Origin: Deinococcus sp045062605
GTDB taxonomy: Bacteria; Deinococcota; Deinococci; Deinococcales; Deinococcaceae
NCBI RefSeq assembly: GCF_045062605.1
Contig: NZ_JBJGDW010000014.1
Coordinates: 1 to 64,000 of the forward strand
Direction of reading: 5' to 3'
DNA length: 64,000 nucleotides
In this document: positions 20,980 through 30,328 of the stretch, in pieces
Position numbering within the stretch: the first letter of the stretch is position 1
Layout: every line of letters begins with the position of its first letter
Notes under the pieces: generated by a model
Seen by the model: only the letters and a program-made list of their open reading frames with translations
Databases searched by the model: none
What the model was told of the DNA's origin: nothing
Position numbers and translations under genes: made by a program

Positions 20980-21738
20980 TCACACGCCCAGATACGCCTT
21001 GATGATCTCCGGGTCGCCCATCAGTTCCTTGCTCGGCCCTTCCTTGACCAGACTGCCCAGTTCCAGCACGTAGGTTCTGTCCGTGACCTTCAGGACCTGC
21101 CGTACGTTCTGTTCCACCAGCAGCACAGTCAATCCCAACTCGCGCAGGCTGCCGATCACGCGCATCACTTCAGAGACCACCAGCGGGGCCAAGCCCAGCG
21201 ACGGCTCATCCATCAGCAGGACCTCGGGTTCGCTCATCAGGGCGCGGCCAATTGCCACCATCTGCTGTTCTCCACCGGACAGGGCGGCGGCGGGCGAGCG
21301 GCGTTTCTCGGTCAGGCGCGGGAAGAAGTCGTAGACCTTTTGCAGGTTTTCGGCCCGGTTCTTCTTGGTACGCGGCAGGTACGCGCCCATAATCAGGTTC
21401 TCCTCCACCGTCATCTGCCCGAACAACTGGCGGCCCATCGGCACGTGCGCCACGCCCATATCGGTGATGCGGTGCGGCGGCACGGCGTTCAGGCTCTGCC
21501 CCCGGTAGGTGGCCGTGCCCGCCCGAGCCTTCAGCATCCCCGACAGCACGCGCAGGATGGTGCTTTTGCCACTGCCGTTGCCACCTACCAGGCCCACCAA
21601 CTCTCCTTTGTCCACATGCAGGGAGACGCCGAAGACCACCTGCACCTGCCCGTAGGCAACTTCCAGATTGTCGGCCTCCAGCACGCGTTCGCCAGGAACG
21701 TAGCCGACGCGGGCGGGTTGGGGTTGAATGGTGGTCAT
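20980..21738 (-). CDS. livF: Branched-chain amino-acid-type ABC transporter ATPase
   Basis: A 252-residue nucleotide-binding subunit of the LivF group. It has Walker A GGNGSGKST, signature LSGGEQQ, Walker B VLLMDEPSLGL and the LivF-typical LLVEQNVRQ. It is the last gene of the transporter operon, with AAAGGAG upstream of the ATG. With LivG, LivM, LivH and a periplasmic binding protein it imports amino acids or small organic acids; proximity to paa genes leaves aromatic acids possible. Confidence 0.95.
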   Translation of the reverse strand: MTTIQPQPARVGYVPGERVLEADNLEVAYGQVQVVFGVSLHVDKGELVGLVGGNGSGKSTILRVLSGMLKARAGTATYRGQSLNAVPPHRITDMGVAHVPMGRQLFGQMTVEENLIMGAYLPRTKKNRAENLQKVYDFFPRLTEKRRSPAAALSGGEQQMVAIGRALMSEPEVLLMDEPSLGLAPLVVSEVMRVIGSLRELGLTVLLVEQNVRQVLKVTDRTYVLELGSLVKEGPSKELMGDPEIIKAYLGV

Positions 21739-21768
21739 ATGAACTCCTTTGGGGAGTCAATGGTTGGT

Positions 21769-21826
21769 GGTTGATGGTTGATGGAAAAGCACTCTTCGCC
21801 TGCTCTTCCTCCACCAACCATCAACC
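21769..21826. repeat. Intercistronic stem-loop between livG and livF
   Basis: GGTTGATGGTTGATGG (21769-21784) and CCACCAACCATCAACC (21811-21826) pair at 15 of 16 positions around a 26-base loop. The flanks contain further near-repeats of the same units (TGGTTGGTGG, CCATCAACATCAAC). No T-run follows, so mRNA stabilisation or processing is likelier than termination. Confidence 0.6.
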
Positions 21827-21849
21827 GCAGTCCATCAACATCAACATCT

Positions 21850-22623
21850 TTAATCATTGTCGTCCCCCAGATACGCCCGGATTACATCCGGGTGTGCCGC
21901 CACCGCGTGCGGATCACCCTCGGCCAGCAGTTCGCCAAACGCCATGCAGATCACGTGGTCCGACAGGCTCATGATCACGTGCATGATGTGTTCCACCATC
22001 ACGATGGCGAGGCCAGATTGCGCCAGCGTGCGAATCAACGCCACCATTTCCTGCTGCCCCGGCGGGTTCAGACCCGCGATACTTTCATCCAGAAACAGCA
22101 CCCTCGGCTCCAGCGCCAGTACCTTCGCCAGTTCCAGGCGGCGGCGGCGGGCCAGATTCAGTTCGGAGGCAGGCTGGGTGGCCCGGTCTGCCAGCCCCAC
22201 GCGTTCCAGCACGGCGTAGGCGTGGTCTTCGGCCTTGCTGCCCCGGTACTTGAGGAACGCGGCCACCAACACGTTTTCCAGCACGCTCAGGTCTTCAAAG
22301 GGACGCTCCACTTGGAAGGTGCGGGCCATCCCCATCTTGGCGCGGGCCTGCGGCTGCATATTGGTAATGTCACGCCCGTTGTAGCTCACCCGGCCACTGG
22401 TGGGCCGCACAAACCCCGTCAGCGCGTTGAAGAGGGTGGTCTTCCCCGCCCCGTTCGGCCCAATCAGCCCCAGGATTTCGCCGGGGCGCACAGCCAGCGA
22501 AATGTCCTTGACCGCCACCACGCCGCCGAAGCGCACAGTAATGTTCTCGGCCTTTAGAATCGGCGGCCCGGACGGGGCGTGAATGGGCTGTTGAGACGCC
22601 TTGCTCAGAGACGGAGCCGTCAT
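21850..22623 (-). CDS. livG: Branched-chain amino-acid-type ABC transporter ATPase
   Basis: A 257-residue LivG-type ATPase: Walker A GPNGAGKTT, the LivG insertion GRDITNMQPQARAKMGMARTFQ, signature LARRRR (degenerate at the LSGGQ position, with ASELNLARRRRLELAKVLALEP) and Walker B VLFLDESIAGLN. A Ser where LivG proteins usually have Pro in DEP is notable. The ATG overlaps the livM stop by four bases. Confidence 0.95.
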   Translation of the reverse strand: MTAPSLSKASQQPIHAPSGPPILKAENITVRFGGVVAVKDISLAVRPGEILGLIGPNGAGKTTLFNALTGFVRPTSGRVSYNGRDITNMQPQARAKMGMARTFQVERPFEDLSVLENVLVAAFLKYRGSKAEDHAYAVLERVGLADRATQPASELNLARRRRLELAKVLALEPRVLFLDESIAGLNPPGQQEMVALIRTLAQSGLAIVMVEHIMHVIMSLSDHVICMAFGELLAEGDPHAVAAHPDVIRAYLGDDND

Positions 22624-23624
22624 CTCGCCGTCCCAAGCTTGCGGCCGGCGCGGCTAAAGAGGCCCATGATGCCCTGCGGCGCGAACAGCGTCACCAGCAG
22701 GATCAGCACGCCGTAGATCAGCAGATTGGCGCTGCTGAACACGTTGCGAAAAACCTCGCCAAAGATGCTCAGCACCAGCGCCCCGACCAATGGTCCCTGG
22801 ATGGTGGTGCGCCCGCCGATAATGGCCAGCAGCGCGATCTGGATGCTGAGGGGCAATTCCAGAATGGTATGTGGCTCAAAGGCTTGCAGGTAAATGGCGT
22901 ACAGGCTGCCGCCCAGGGCCATCAGCGCGGCGCTGACCATGAACGCCAGCAGTTTCATACGCGCCGGATCAATCCCGAGCGCCCGCGCGCCGTCCTCGTC
23001 CTCGCGCACCGCCTGAAGCGCATAGCCCATGCGCGAGCGGCGGATCAGGTGCGTAATCACCAGCGTCAGCACCACGAAGCCGAAGGCCAGCCAGTATTCG
23101 GTCTTGCGGTCAAACAGGTCAAAGCCAAACAGCTTGGGCAGCTCCGGCATGAACAAACCCTCTGCGCCGCCCGTCCAGTCGGCATTGATGGCCACCAGAC
23201 GGATGACCAGCGCCACCGCGATACTGGACAGCGCGAAATAAGAACCCTGGAGCCGGAAGGTCAGCCAGCCCCAGACTGCCGCCACCGCCACCGCGATAAC
23301 CATGCCCACCAGCGCGCCCCACCACGGCGCCAGTGGAGAGGAAAGAAAGGGCGGCAAACGCTCGGGCGTCGCCAGCAGCGTCATGCTGTACGCCCCGATG
23401 CCCAGCAGCGCGGCGTGTCCCAGACTGGTCTGCCCGGCCCAGCCGCCCAGAATGTTCCAGCTCATGGCAAATCCCGCAAACAGCAGCGTGGAAATCCCGA
23501 AGTTCAGGGTTTTGCCGAACACGAAGGGGTAGATGAACAGAATGGCGACGAGCGCGACGCTGAGCCACACGTTGCCGAAGGTCAGCGCGCGGGGGCGCGC
23601 GCGAGACGAAGTAGCAGCAGTCAT
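22620..23624 (-). CDS. livM: Branched-chain amino-acid-type ABC transporter permease
   Basis: A 334-residue LivM-family inner-membrane permease with about nine hydrophobic helices. Family blocks GISTLLFAGFAMSWNILGGWAGQTSLGHAALLG and the conserved ATPase-contact loop (AVREDEDGARALGIDPARMKLLAF) are visible. It overlaps livH upstream and livG downstream by four bases each, indicating translational coupling. Confidence 0.95.
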   Translation of the reverse strand: MTAATSSRARPRALTFGNVWLSVALVAILFIYPFVFGKTLNFGISTLLFAGFAMSWNILGGWAGQTSLGHAALLGIGAYSMTLLATPERLPPFLSSPLAPWWGALVGMVIAVAVAAVWGWLTFRLQGSYFALSSIAVALVIRLVAINADWTGGAEGLFMPELPKLFGFDLFDRKTEYWLAFGFVVLTLVITHLIRRSRMGYALQAVREDEDGARALGIDPARMKLLAFMVSAALMALGGSLYAIYLQAFEPHTILELPLSIQIALLAIIGGRTTIQGPLVGALVLSIFGEVFRNVFSSANLLIYGVLILLVTLFAPQGIMGLFSRAGRKLGTAR

Positions 23625-24508
23625 ACCCGCTTCACCGTCTTCCCGAACAAGCCTTCAGGCCGCAGCAGCAAGACCAGCAGGAAGGCGATGAGGCCATAGG
23701 CGTCGCGGTAATTGTTGCTGACATAGAAGGCTCCCAGCGACTCGATCACGCCCAGCACCAGGCCGCCTGCAATCGCTCCCGGCAGATTGCCCAGGCCGCC
23801 CAGCACCGTCACGATAAACGCTTTGGTCACGTAGTTCTCGCCCACCGTGGGAAAGGTGTATAGCAGCGGCATCAGCAGCACGCCCGCGATGGCAGCAAAC
23901 GACACGCCCACGCCGAACACGATGGCCTGAATGTTGGAGGTCTTGACTCCCTGCAACTCCGCGCCCAGCGGGTTTTGCGCGGTGGCCCGGATGGCGCGGC
24001 CCAACTCGGTGCGGTACAGGACCAGATTCAGCGCCGAGATGGCCAGCACTGTTCCCAGCCCGGCGATCAGCAGCGACACGCTGACCTGCACGCCCGCGAA
24101 CTTGAAGGTGTTGATGGCATACGGCACGTTGATGCTCTGCGGCTGCGCGCCGAAGCTCAGCAGCAGCGTGTTGCTGATGATCAGGCCCAGCCCCAGCGTG
24201 GCGAGCAGACTGCCCTCGCCCAGCCGGTCTCCCAGGCGTGCCAGCACGAAGCGCTGGATCACGTAGCCCAGGCTGAAGCCGATGGGCGCGGCCACCAGCA
24301 GACTCAGGTAGGGATCGATATTGAAGGTCTTGAACAGGAGCAGCGTGATGAACATGCCGATGGCCAGAAAATCCCCGTGCGCGAAGTTGATGATCTTCAT
24401 GACGCCGAAGATCAGGCTCAGGCCCGTGCCGATCAGGGCGTAGAGGCCCCCGGTCAACAACCCTTGAACGAGGGTTTGAAAAAACGCCGTGACGGCGACT
24501 TGATCCAT
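23621..24508 (-). CDS. livH: Branched-chain amino-acid-type ABC transporter permease
   Basis: A 295-residue LivH-family permease, about eight hydrophobic helices, with LLTGGLYALIGTGLSLIFGVMKIINFAHGDFLAIG near the N-terminus and GGLGNLPGAIAGGLVLGVIES near the C-terminus. It partners LivM in the transmembrane channel. The coupling overlap with livM and the 141-base gap after the binding-protein gene fit a single operon. Confidence 0.95.
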   Translation of the reverse strand: MDQVAVTAFFQTLVQGLLTGGLYALIGTGLSLIFGVMKIINFAHGDFLAIGMFITLLLFKTFNIDPYLSLLVAAPIGFSLGYVIQRFVLARLGDRLGEGSLLATLGLGLIISNTLLLSFGAQPQSINVPYAINTFKFAGVQVSVSLLIAGLGTVLAISALNLVLYRTELGRAIRATAQNPLGAELQGVKTSNIQAIVFGVGVSFAAIAGVLLMPLLYTFPTVGENYVTKAFIVTVLGGLGNLPGAIAGGLVLGVIESLGAFYVSNNYRDAYGLIAFLLVLLLRPEGLFGKTVKRV

Positions 24509-24649
24509 GTGGTTCTCCTTGTCAGATACAGAAACGTAAATACAGTCACAGCCAGAGGAGCTTGCTGGGAATGGAGGTTTACCCAGTGGCCCCCGCCGCT
24601 TTCACAGCGCTATAAATTGCCAGCAAGGGGTGGGGGGATTGAAAATTGC

Positions 24650-25822
24650 TTATTTCTTCGGAATGACGATCTTGCCTGTCGCCGCACTGGCCGGGCCGAT
24701 GGTCACAAATTTACCGTTCTGAACCTGCGTAATCAGGCCCACGACGCTGTTCTGGTTCTGGTATCCGGCGTAATCGCGGAAGGTGACCGGGCCAAAGGCG
24801 GTGTTCAGCTTGGTACTTTCCAGCGCGGCGCGGACTTTTTCGGGATCGGTGCCACCGCGTTTGATGGCGTCCGCAGCGGCCAGCATCGCCGCATAGCTCT
24901 GGGCGGCGTGCTGGGAAGGTTCTTCACCGCCCAGCGCGGCTTTTAGGCGGGTGTTCAGGCTGGCTGCGCCGGGATATTTCACGTCGGCGTTCCAGACCAT
25001 CGTGATCAGGAAGTTCTCGGCGGTACTGCCCGCGCCCTTCAGGAAGTCCGGCAGGGCAAAGCCAGTGGCGATTCCGGCAATGATTCTGGGAGACAGCCCG
25101 GTTTCCCTGACCTGCTTGGCCAGGGCCACGGCGTCCTCCTCGTAGCTGGCAAAGATCACCACGTCGGGATTCTGGCCCTTGTAGCGGTTCAGTAGCGGTC
25201 GGAAATCGGTCAGACCCTTGTCGTAGGTGTCCTTGCTCAGCACGGTGAACCCGGCGGCGGGCAACAGGCGCGTGGCGTCGGTCAATACGCTCTTGCCGAA
25301 GGCGTCGTTGCTGGTCAGCACCACCGCCGTCTTCATGCCGCCGATCCGTTTCAGCTCGGCGATCAGGCTGCGGGTGTAGACGCTGCTCTGGTTGTTGACG
25401 CGGAAGGTGTAGGCGTTGCCCGGCTTGGTGATGGTCTCGTCAATGGCGGTGGCAACGAGCAGCGGCACCTTGACGCGCGCCAGATACTGCGACAGCGGCT
25501 TGGTGATTCCGCTGCTGTACGCGCCGATGACCACAGGCACCTTCTCGTTGACCAGTTTCTCGGCGGCGTTCAGCGCCTTGTTGGTGTCGCTGGCGTCGTC
25601 TTCCAGCAGCAGCTCCAGCTTCTGCCCGTTCACGCCGCCCCTGGCATTGATCTCTTCAATAGCAACCTTAAAGCCCGCCTGCTGCATGGCCCCGAAGGTG
25701 GCGAAACGCCCCGAAAGGCTGGTGATGGCCCCGATCTTGATGGTGCCTGCGTTGCTGCTCTGGGCCGTGGCCAGGGAGAGTGAGAGGAGGGCGAGGGCGG
25801 TCAGGGTCTGGATTGGGCGCAT
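24650..25822 (-). CDS. ABC transporter substrate-binding protein (LivK-like), first copy
   Basis: A 390-residue exported periplasmic-binding fold of the amino acid/amide family. The signal peptide (MRPIQTLTALALLSLSLATAQS) is followed by GTIKIGAITSLSGRFATFGAMQQAG, the typical first strand and ligand loop. ATG 25822 is chosen because GAGG lies 8 bases upstream; the open frame starts earlier. It is paralogous to the neighbouring binding protein at 26060 (the same DNKGLAAAERLVN-type and YDKGLTDFRPLLNR blocks), so the operon carries two binders for one transporter. A repeat element separates them. Confidence 0.93.
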   Translation of the reverse strand: MRPIQTLTALALLSLSLATAQSSNAGTIKIGAITSLSGRFATFGAMQQAGFKVAIEEINARGGVNGQKLELLLEDDASDTNKALNAAEKLVNEKVPVVIGAYSSGITKPLSQYLARVKVPLLVATAIDETITKPGNAYTFRVNNQSSVYTRSLIAELKRIGGMKTAVVLTSNDAFGKSVLTDATRLLPAAGFTVLSKDTYDKGLTDFRPLLNRYKGQNPDVVIFASYEEDAVALAKQVRETGLSPRIIAGIATGFALPDFLKGAGSTAENFLITMVWNADVKYPGAASLNTRLKAALGGEEPSQHAAQSYAAMLAAADAIKRGGTDPEKVRAALESTKLNTAFGPVTFRDYAGYQNQNSVVGLITQVQNGKFVTIGPASAATGKIVIPKK

Positions 25823-25859
25823 AGGGATGACCTCATATTTGAAATTGAGCTGGAAGGCG

Positions 25860-25973
25860 AACCCCTCAGTCGGCTGCGCTCCCAACTCGCATTAAAGAGA
25901 GCCAAGAAAAGCGTCGGGTCAGGCAATTCCGCAACACCTGCTGCCCTTAGAGGGGAGGTACCCCTGAGGGGCA
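25860..25973 (-). repeat. Cloverleaf-like dispersed repeat, copy A
   Basis: In reverse orientation relative to copies B (31036) and C (55521). It begins ACCCCTCAGTCGGCTGCGCT and contains GGCAATTCCGC and GAGGGGAGGTACCCC in the same order as the reverse complement of copy B. It is more diverged than the other two. It lies between the two binding-protein genes, just before the start of the first copy. Confidence 0.7.
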
Positions 25974-26059
25974 GACTCGTAGAGCTACGGAGCAGAGGGA
26001 CTAAACTGTGGCAGCAACCCCCCAAACCCCGCCGGGCAAAACCCTTTAATCTCCAGCTT

Positions 26060-27229
26060 CTACTTGCGCTCGAAGGTCAGGGCGCGGGGGATCACCGACT
26101 TGGGATAGACCGGCACGAAGGCGCCCTTCTGAACTTGCTGCGCCACCATTTCCAGCGGGTTCTGGTTCTGGAAGCCGTCATAGTCCTTGAACTGGATGGG
26201 GCCGAAAGCAGTCTGGATGTTGACCGTACCCAGCGCGGCCTTGACCTTCTCGCGGTCCACGCTGCCCGCCTTGTTGATGGCGGCGGCAGCGGTCAGCACG
26301 CCCGCGTAAGCCTGCGCCGCGTGGTAGCTGGGGTCTTCCCCGCCCAGCGCCTTCTTGAGATCCACATTCAGTTTCTGGGTCCCGGCGTAGCGCAGTTGCG
26401 GAATCCAGGCGGTGGCCGTCACGACGTTCTCGGCGGCGGCCCCGCTGTCCTTCACGAAGCTGGGTAGGGCGAATCCAGCAGCGCCCCCGGCGAACAGGCG
26501 CGGCTTGACGCCCACCTCGCGGGCCTGACGCATCAGCGCCACGCTGTCCTCGGCGTAGCTGACCATCAGGATGCCGTCGGGGTTCTTGGCCTTGATGCGG
26601 TTCAGAACGGGGCGGAAGTCAGTCAGACCCTTGTCGTAGCGCTGGTCTTCCATCACCGTGATGCCGTACTCCTTGGCAATGCTGTTGGCGGCGTCAGCCA
26701 CGCTCTTCTCGAACGCGCCCGTCCCGGCGATGATCGCCATGCTCTGGAACTTGTTGGCCTTGAAGATGTCCAGAATCACGCGGGCGTAGGCGCTGGCAGG
26801 CTGGTTCAGGCGGAAGATGTAGTCGTTGCCAGGCTTGGTGATGTCGTCGCCGCTGGACGTGATCACCAGATTCGGCACCTTCTGGCGGGCCAGGTACTGC
26901 GCCTGCGCCTTGACCAGACTGGAGGAGTATTCGTTTAGCACCAGCGGCACGCCAGCGTTGACCAAGCGTTCGGCGGCGGCCAGGCCCTTGTTCACGTCGC
27001 TGGCGTTGTCCTCAATGATCAGTTCCAGCTTTTTGCCCAGCACGCCGCCCTTCTTGTTGACCTCGGCGACGCCCACTTTGAAGCCCGCCAGTTGCATCTT
27101 GCCGAACTCGGCAAAGCGCCCGGTGACGGAGGTGATCGCGCCTACCTTGATGGTGTCCTGCGCGCTGGCAGTGGCCGCCAGGGCAAGGGCGAGGGTAAAC
27201 AGGGCGGTCTTTTTCATAACTTTAAGCAT
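26060..27229 (-). CDS. ABC transporter substrate-binding protein (LivK-like), second copy
   Basis: A 389-residue exported binding protein, first gene of the transporter operon. The signal peptide (VMKKTALFTLALALAATASAQ) is followed by DTIKVGAITSVTGRFAEFGKMQLAG. ATG 27229 has AAGGAG 7 bases upstream. It shares the same fold and many blocks with the downstream copy, so it probably arose by duplication; separate ligand specificities are likely but not deducible. A GntR-type regulator lies directly upstream in the same orientation. Confidence 0.93.
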   Translation of the reverse strand: MLKVMKKTALFTLALALAATASAQDTIKVGAITSVTGRFAEFGKMQLAGFKVGVAEVNKKGGVLGKKLELIIEDNASDVNKGLAAAERLVNAGVPLVLNEYSSSLVKAQAQYLARQKVPNLVITSSGDDITKPGNDYIFRLNQPASAYARVILDIFKANKFQSMAIIAGTGAFEKSVADAANSIAKEYGITVMEDQRYDKGLTDFRPVLNRIKAKNPDGILMVSYAEDSVALMRQAREVGVKPRLFAGGAAGFALPSFVKDSGAAAENVVTATAWIPQLRYAGTQKLNVDLKKALGGEDPSYHAAQAYAGVLTAAAAINKAGSVDREKVKAALGTVNIQTAFGPIQFKDYDGFQNQNPLEMVAQQVQKGAFVPVYPKSVIPRALTFERK

Positions 27230-27271
27230 GTGAATCTCCTTGTGAGGCCGGAACGGTGTCGGCAGTTGAGG

Positions 27272-27925
27272 TCATGGGGCGGGACTGTGGTGGTGGCGGA
27301 CGCTCTGGCATACACGGCTGAGGTGTTCGCGCATGGCGTTCTCGGCAGCCGGGCCGTCGCGCTGGCGCAGGGCGCGTTCAATGCTGCGGTGTTCCTCGTG
27401 GCTTCGCCGCAGGTGCCACGGCTCATTGACCATCAGCGGCGCCGCCAGCCGCATTTCGCGGGCCAGCAACGCGGCGTGCCGGGCCAGCCGGGCATTTCCG
27501 CAGGTCTGCGAGACGATTTCGTGAAAGCGCAGATCCAGCTCGCGGAAGCTGCGCGCGTCGCCCACCGCCGCCGCACCCTGGGCGTCCAACACGCCGCGCA
27601 GGGCCACCAGATCGGTATTCGTCATGCGTCCTGCGGCGTGGCGGGCGGCCAGACTTTCCAGGCTGATCCGTAACTCGTACAGCTCCAGCACATCGGCCAG
27701 TTCCAGCCGCGCGACTTCCACGCCCCGGCGGGACTGTTCTACCGCCAGCCCCTCGCCCACCAGCAGCAGCACCGCCTCACGCACGGGCGAGCGACTGACG
27801 CCCAGTTGGCGGGCCAGTTCCGGCACGCTCAGGCGCGAACCAGGAGCGAGGTCTCCGGCCAGAATGGCGGATCGAAGCTGATCGCGCACCACATCCACGA
27901 CGCGGGCGCTGGCAATCGGTTGCAA
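27272..27925 (-). CDS. GntR-family (FCD) transcriptional regulator
   Basis: A 217-residue regulator. The winged helix (~10-70) reads VRDQLRSAILAGDLAPGSRLSVPELARQLGVSRSPVREAVLLL. The FCD ligand domain (~85-205) carries the metal-site residues in FRELDLRFHE and HLRRSHEEHRSI. FCD regulators usually sense organic acids or amino acids. Start TTG 27925 is supported by GGAGG 10 bases upstream. It lies 42 bases before the first binding-protein gene, so it probably controls this transporter operon. Confidence 0.9.
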   Translation of the reverse strand: MQPIASARVVDVVRDQLRSAILAGDLAPGSRLSVPELARQLGVSRSPVREAVLLLVGEGLAVEQSRRGVEVARLELADVLELYELRISLESLAARHAAGRMTNTDLVALRGVLDAQGAAAVGDARSFRELDLRFHEIVSQTCGNARLARHAALLAREMRLAAPLMVNEPWHLRRSHEEHRSIERALRQRDGPAAENAMREHLSRVCQSVRHHHSPAP

Positions 27926-28111
27926 CAGAGGTACACCTCCTTTCAGCCGTCAGGTTTGACCCGCGAACGACTGCCACATGAAGAGTTTTTGAACAGGTAG
28001 AGTGTTACATGTAGAACTGGAGAATGCAAGCGCGCTGAGTGGCCTGGCCTCTGGCTTACCCGCAGTCAAGCTGTTTTGCAGTTGCTCTGGGATAAGTTAG
28101 TTTAGGAGAAA

Positions 28112-28243
28112 AACGGATTCCGTTTGTTTCATGCAGGAATCGGGACAGTTCCGATCCCTCCACTCCACGTCCGGTACCTGTTTTTCTCATTCTCGCTCTG
28201 CTCGGATTTTCAGGTGTTTCCAACACCTTTCAATCGGAGTCCG
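28112..28243. repeat. MITE-like dispersed repeat, copy 2
   Basis: About 132 bp, clearly alignable with copy 1 (6239-6374) over its whole length: ACGGATTCCG at the left, CGGAGTCCG at the right, GCAGGAATCGGGACAG inside, and the AGGTGT/ACACCT hairpin. The outermost ATA/TAT and one arm of the large hairpin are degraded. Its right edge abuts a gene remnant. Confidence 0.75.
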
Positions 28244-28467
28244 CCGCAGAGCTAGATGACATGGTGCTGGCACGGATTCGTCTGCGCCACAAAACCTATG
28301 TCGCGCAAGAAGATTCGCTCGGCTTCTCCCACGCTGAGACCGACGCCAGCGCCTTTCTGCACAAATACACGCATGGAAACGGGTAAACCGTCATCGTCGC
28401 CAATCGCCGGGGAGAGACCCACACGGTCAGCCTGACTTTGCCTGAAACGAGTGGCAGGACGCTTTGA
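28243..28467 (+). pseudogene. Remnant of a longer gene next to the repeat
   Basis: Reading from the repeat edge, the frame gives LDDMVLARIRLRHKTYVAQ..., FLHKYTHGNG, then TAA (28384-28386), then TVIVANRRGETHTVSLTLPE and TGA. The second block resembles the C-terminal beta-domain of alpha-amylase-type glycoside hydrolases, though weakly. There is no start codon signal and the 5' part is missing where the repeat begins, so this looks like the 3' end of a destroyed gene. Confidence 0.45.
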
Positions 28468-28575
28468 GCAGTGGGCTGTTCCGGGAGAGCGAAGCCGTGC
28501 TGAACGCGGCTGGGAACGGGGGATGCTGCAAAGCTGAGCCGCCAACTCCTTCCGCTGCGCTATGCTGCCCCCAAC

Positions 28576-28953
<378 letters not shown>

Positions 28954-28970
28954 AACAAATCGTTGAGATA

Positions 28971-29010
28971 GCGAATGCCCCCTCCACAGAGAAACGGAGG
29001 GGGCATTCGC
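28971..29010. terminator. Bidirectional terminator between convergent genes
   Basis: A perfect 15-bp stem GCGAATGCCCCCTCC/GGAGGGGGCATTCGC with a 10-base loop. It ends the hypothetical gene at 28953 on the plus strand and the paa operon at 29024 on the minus strand. T-runs are weak, so its efficiency is uncertain. Confidence 0.75.
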
Positions 29011-29023
29011 ATTCGCGGAAGGC

Positions 29024-29524
29024 TCAGACGCTCTTGAAGCCCTCAAACGGTTCCTTGCACGAGTCGCACACGTACAGACGCTTGCACAGCGTCGGGCCGA
29101 AGCTGCCCGTCATCCGCACGTCAAAGCTGGCGCAGCGGGGGCAACGGGTGGCGTCGGCCTGGAGCTGAATCAGGCCGTCCTCGGCAGGGGCGGGCGGGGC
29201 GATGCCGTACTGGCGCAGGCGTTCGCGGGCGTCTTCCTTGATCCAGTCCGTGGTCCACGGCGGCGTCAGGGTGCTTTTGACCTCCACGGCTGATGCTCCC
29301 AGCCCGCGCACCGCCTCGCCAATGCTGTCGCGGATGACGTGCAGGGCCGGGCAGCCGCTGAACGTAGGCGTGAAAGTGACCGTGACCGCACCATCCTCGC
29401 CAATCTGCACGTCACGCACCATGCCCATGTCGGTCACGGACACCACCGGTATTTCGGGGTCTGGCACGGTATCCAGCACGGCCCAGATGGCTTGCGGGGT
29501 CAGTTGAGGTTGAATTGCGGTCAT
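29024..29524 (-). CDS. paaD: Phenylacetyl-CoA epoxidase subunit PaaD
   Basis: A 166-residue MIP18/SufT-like protein with a C-terminal zinc ribbon. The N-terminal domain reads VLDTVPDPEIPVVSVTDMGMVRDV (~15-38) and FTPTFSGCPALHVI; the ribbon has CPRC and CDSC pairs (~135-160). PaaD is needed to assemble the epoxidase, probably for iron or cluster delivery. It is the last gene of paaABCD, with AGGAG upstream of the ATG. Confidence 0.94.
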   Translation of the reverse strand: MTAIQPQLTPQAIWAVLDTVPDPEIPVVSVTDMGMVRDVQIGEDGAVTVTFTPTFSGCPALHVIRDSIGEAVRGLGASAVEVKSTLTPPWTTDWIKEDARERLRQYGIAPPAPAEDGLIQLQADATRCPRCASFDVRMTGSFGPTLCKRLYVCDSCKEPFEGFKSV

Positions 29525-29548
29525 ATCGGCTCCTTCAGGATTGGGCGC

Positions 29549-30328
29549 TCACCAGTACGGCGTATCGGGGTGGGCGCGGTACACGCGTTGCATCTCGTCC
29601 AGCAGCGGCGCGAGGTCTTCCGTATGCGTGTCGCGTCCGGGTTGCTCGGCTCCACCGGGAGGAAGCATCAGGCCGCACTGCACCGTCAGATGTGGAACGA
29701 TCAGGCTTTCCCAGCGGGTCTTGACGGCGTTCAGATCGGGCAGCAGTCCAGCTTCAATCAACCCGGCTTCACCCTCTACCGGCTGCCACAACTGGCCCAC
29801 ATACGGCCACAGGGCATTCAGGGCGTCCTGCGTGCGCCTCATGCTTTCGGGCGTTCCCAGGGCCAGCCGTTCCACCCACAGGGCCGTGTGCTGAAGATGG
29901 AAGCGCTCCTCGCGGAAGGCTTTGTTCGCCACCTCGGCCAGCGGTGCGTACACGCTTTTGCGGGCCGCGTCCAGCCAGAGGGCCTCGTAGGCGTCGTAGA
30001 GGTACTGGCGCAGCATGGTGAAGGCCCAGTCGCCCTTGGGCAATTCCACGAAACGGGCAGAGGTGAATTCATCTGCGCTGCGGGTAAAGGCCAGCGCGTC
30101 GGCGTCGCTGCCGTCCAGTGCGCGGCGCAGCTCCAGATACAGCCCGGCGTGGCCCAATTCGTCCTGCGCGATATTTGCCAGGGCGATGTCCTCTTCCAGA
30201 ATCGGGGCGTGTCCGGTCCATTCGCCGCCGCGCTGGGCCAGGATGATCTCGTCGTCGGCCAGCGCGGTCAGTTTGCGAATCAGGGCGGCTTGCTGAACAT
30301 CAGACAGGGTCAGGGCGGGCGCAGTCAT
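29549..30328 (-). CDS. paaC: Phenylacetyl-CoA epoxidase subunit PaaC
   Basis: A 259-residue ferritin-like structural subunit that pairs with PaaA. Blocks LADDEIILAQRGGEWTGHAPILEEDIALANIAQDELGHA and FREERFHLQHTALWVERLA are typical. The ATG overlaps the paaB stop by four bases (ATGA). Confidence 0.95.
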   Translation of the reverse strand: MTAPALTLSDVQQAALIRKLTALADDEIILAQRGGEWTGHAPILEEDIALANIAQDELGHAGLYLELRRALDGSDADALAFTRSADEFTSARFVELPKGDWAFTMLRQYLYDAYEALWLDAARKSVYAPLAEVANKAFREERFHLQHTALWVERLALGTPESMRRTQDALNALWPYVGQLWQPVEGEAGLIEAGLLPDLNAVKTRWESLIVPHLTVQCGLMLPPGGAEQPGRDTHTEDLAPLLDEMQRVYRAHPDTPYW

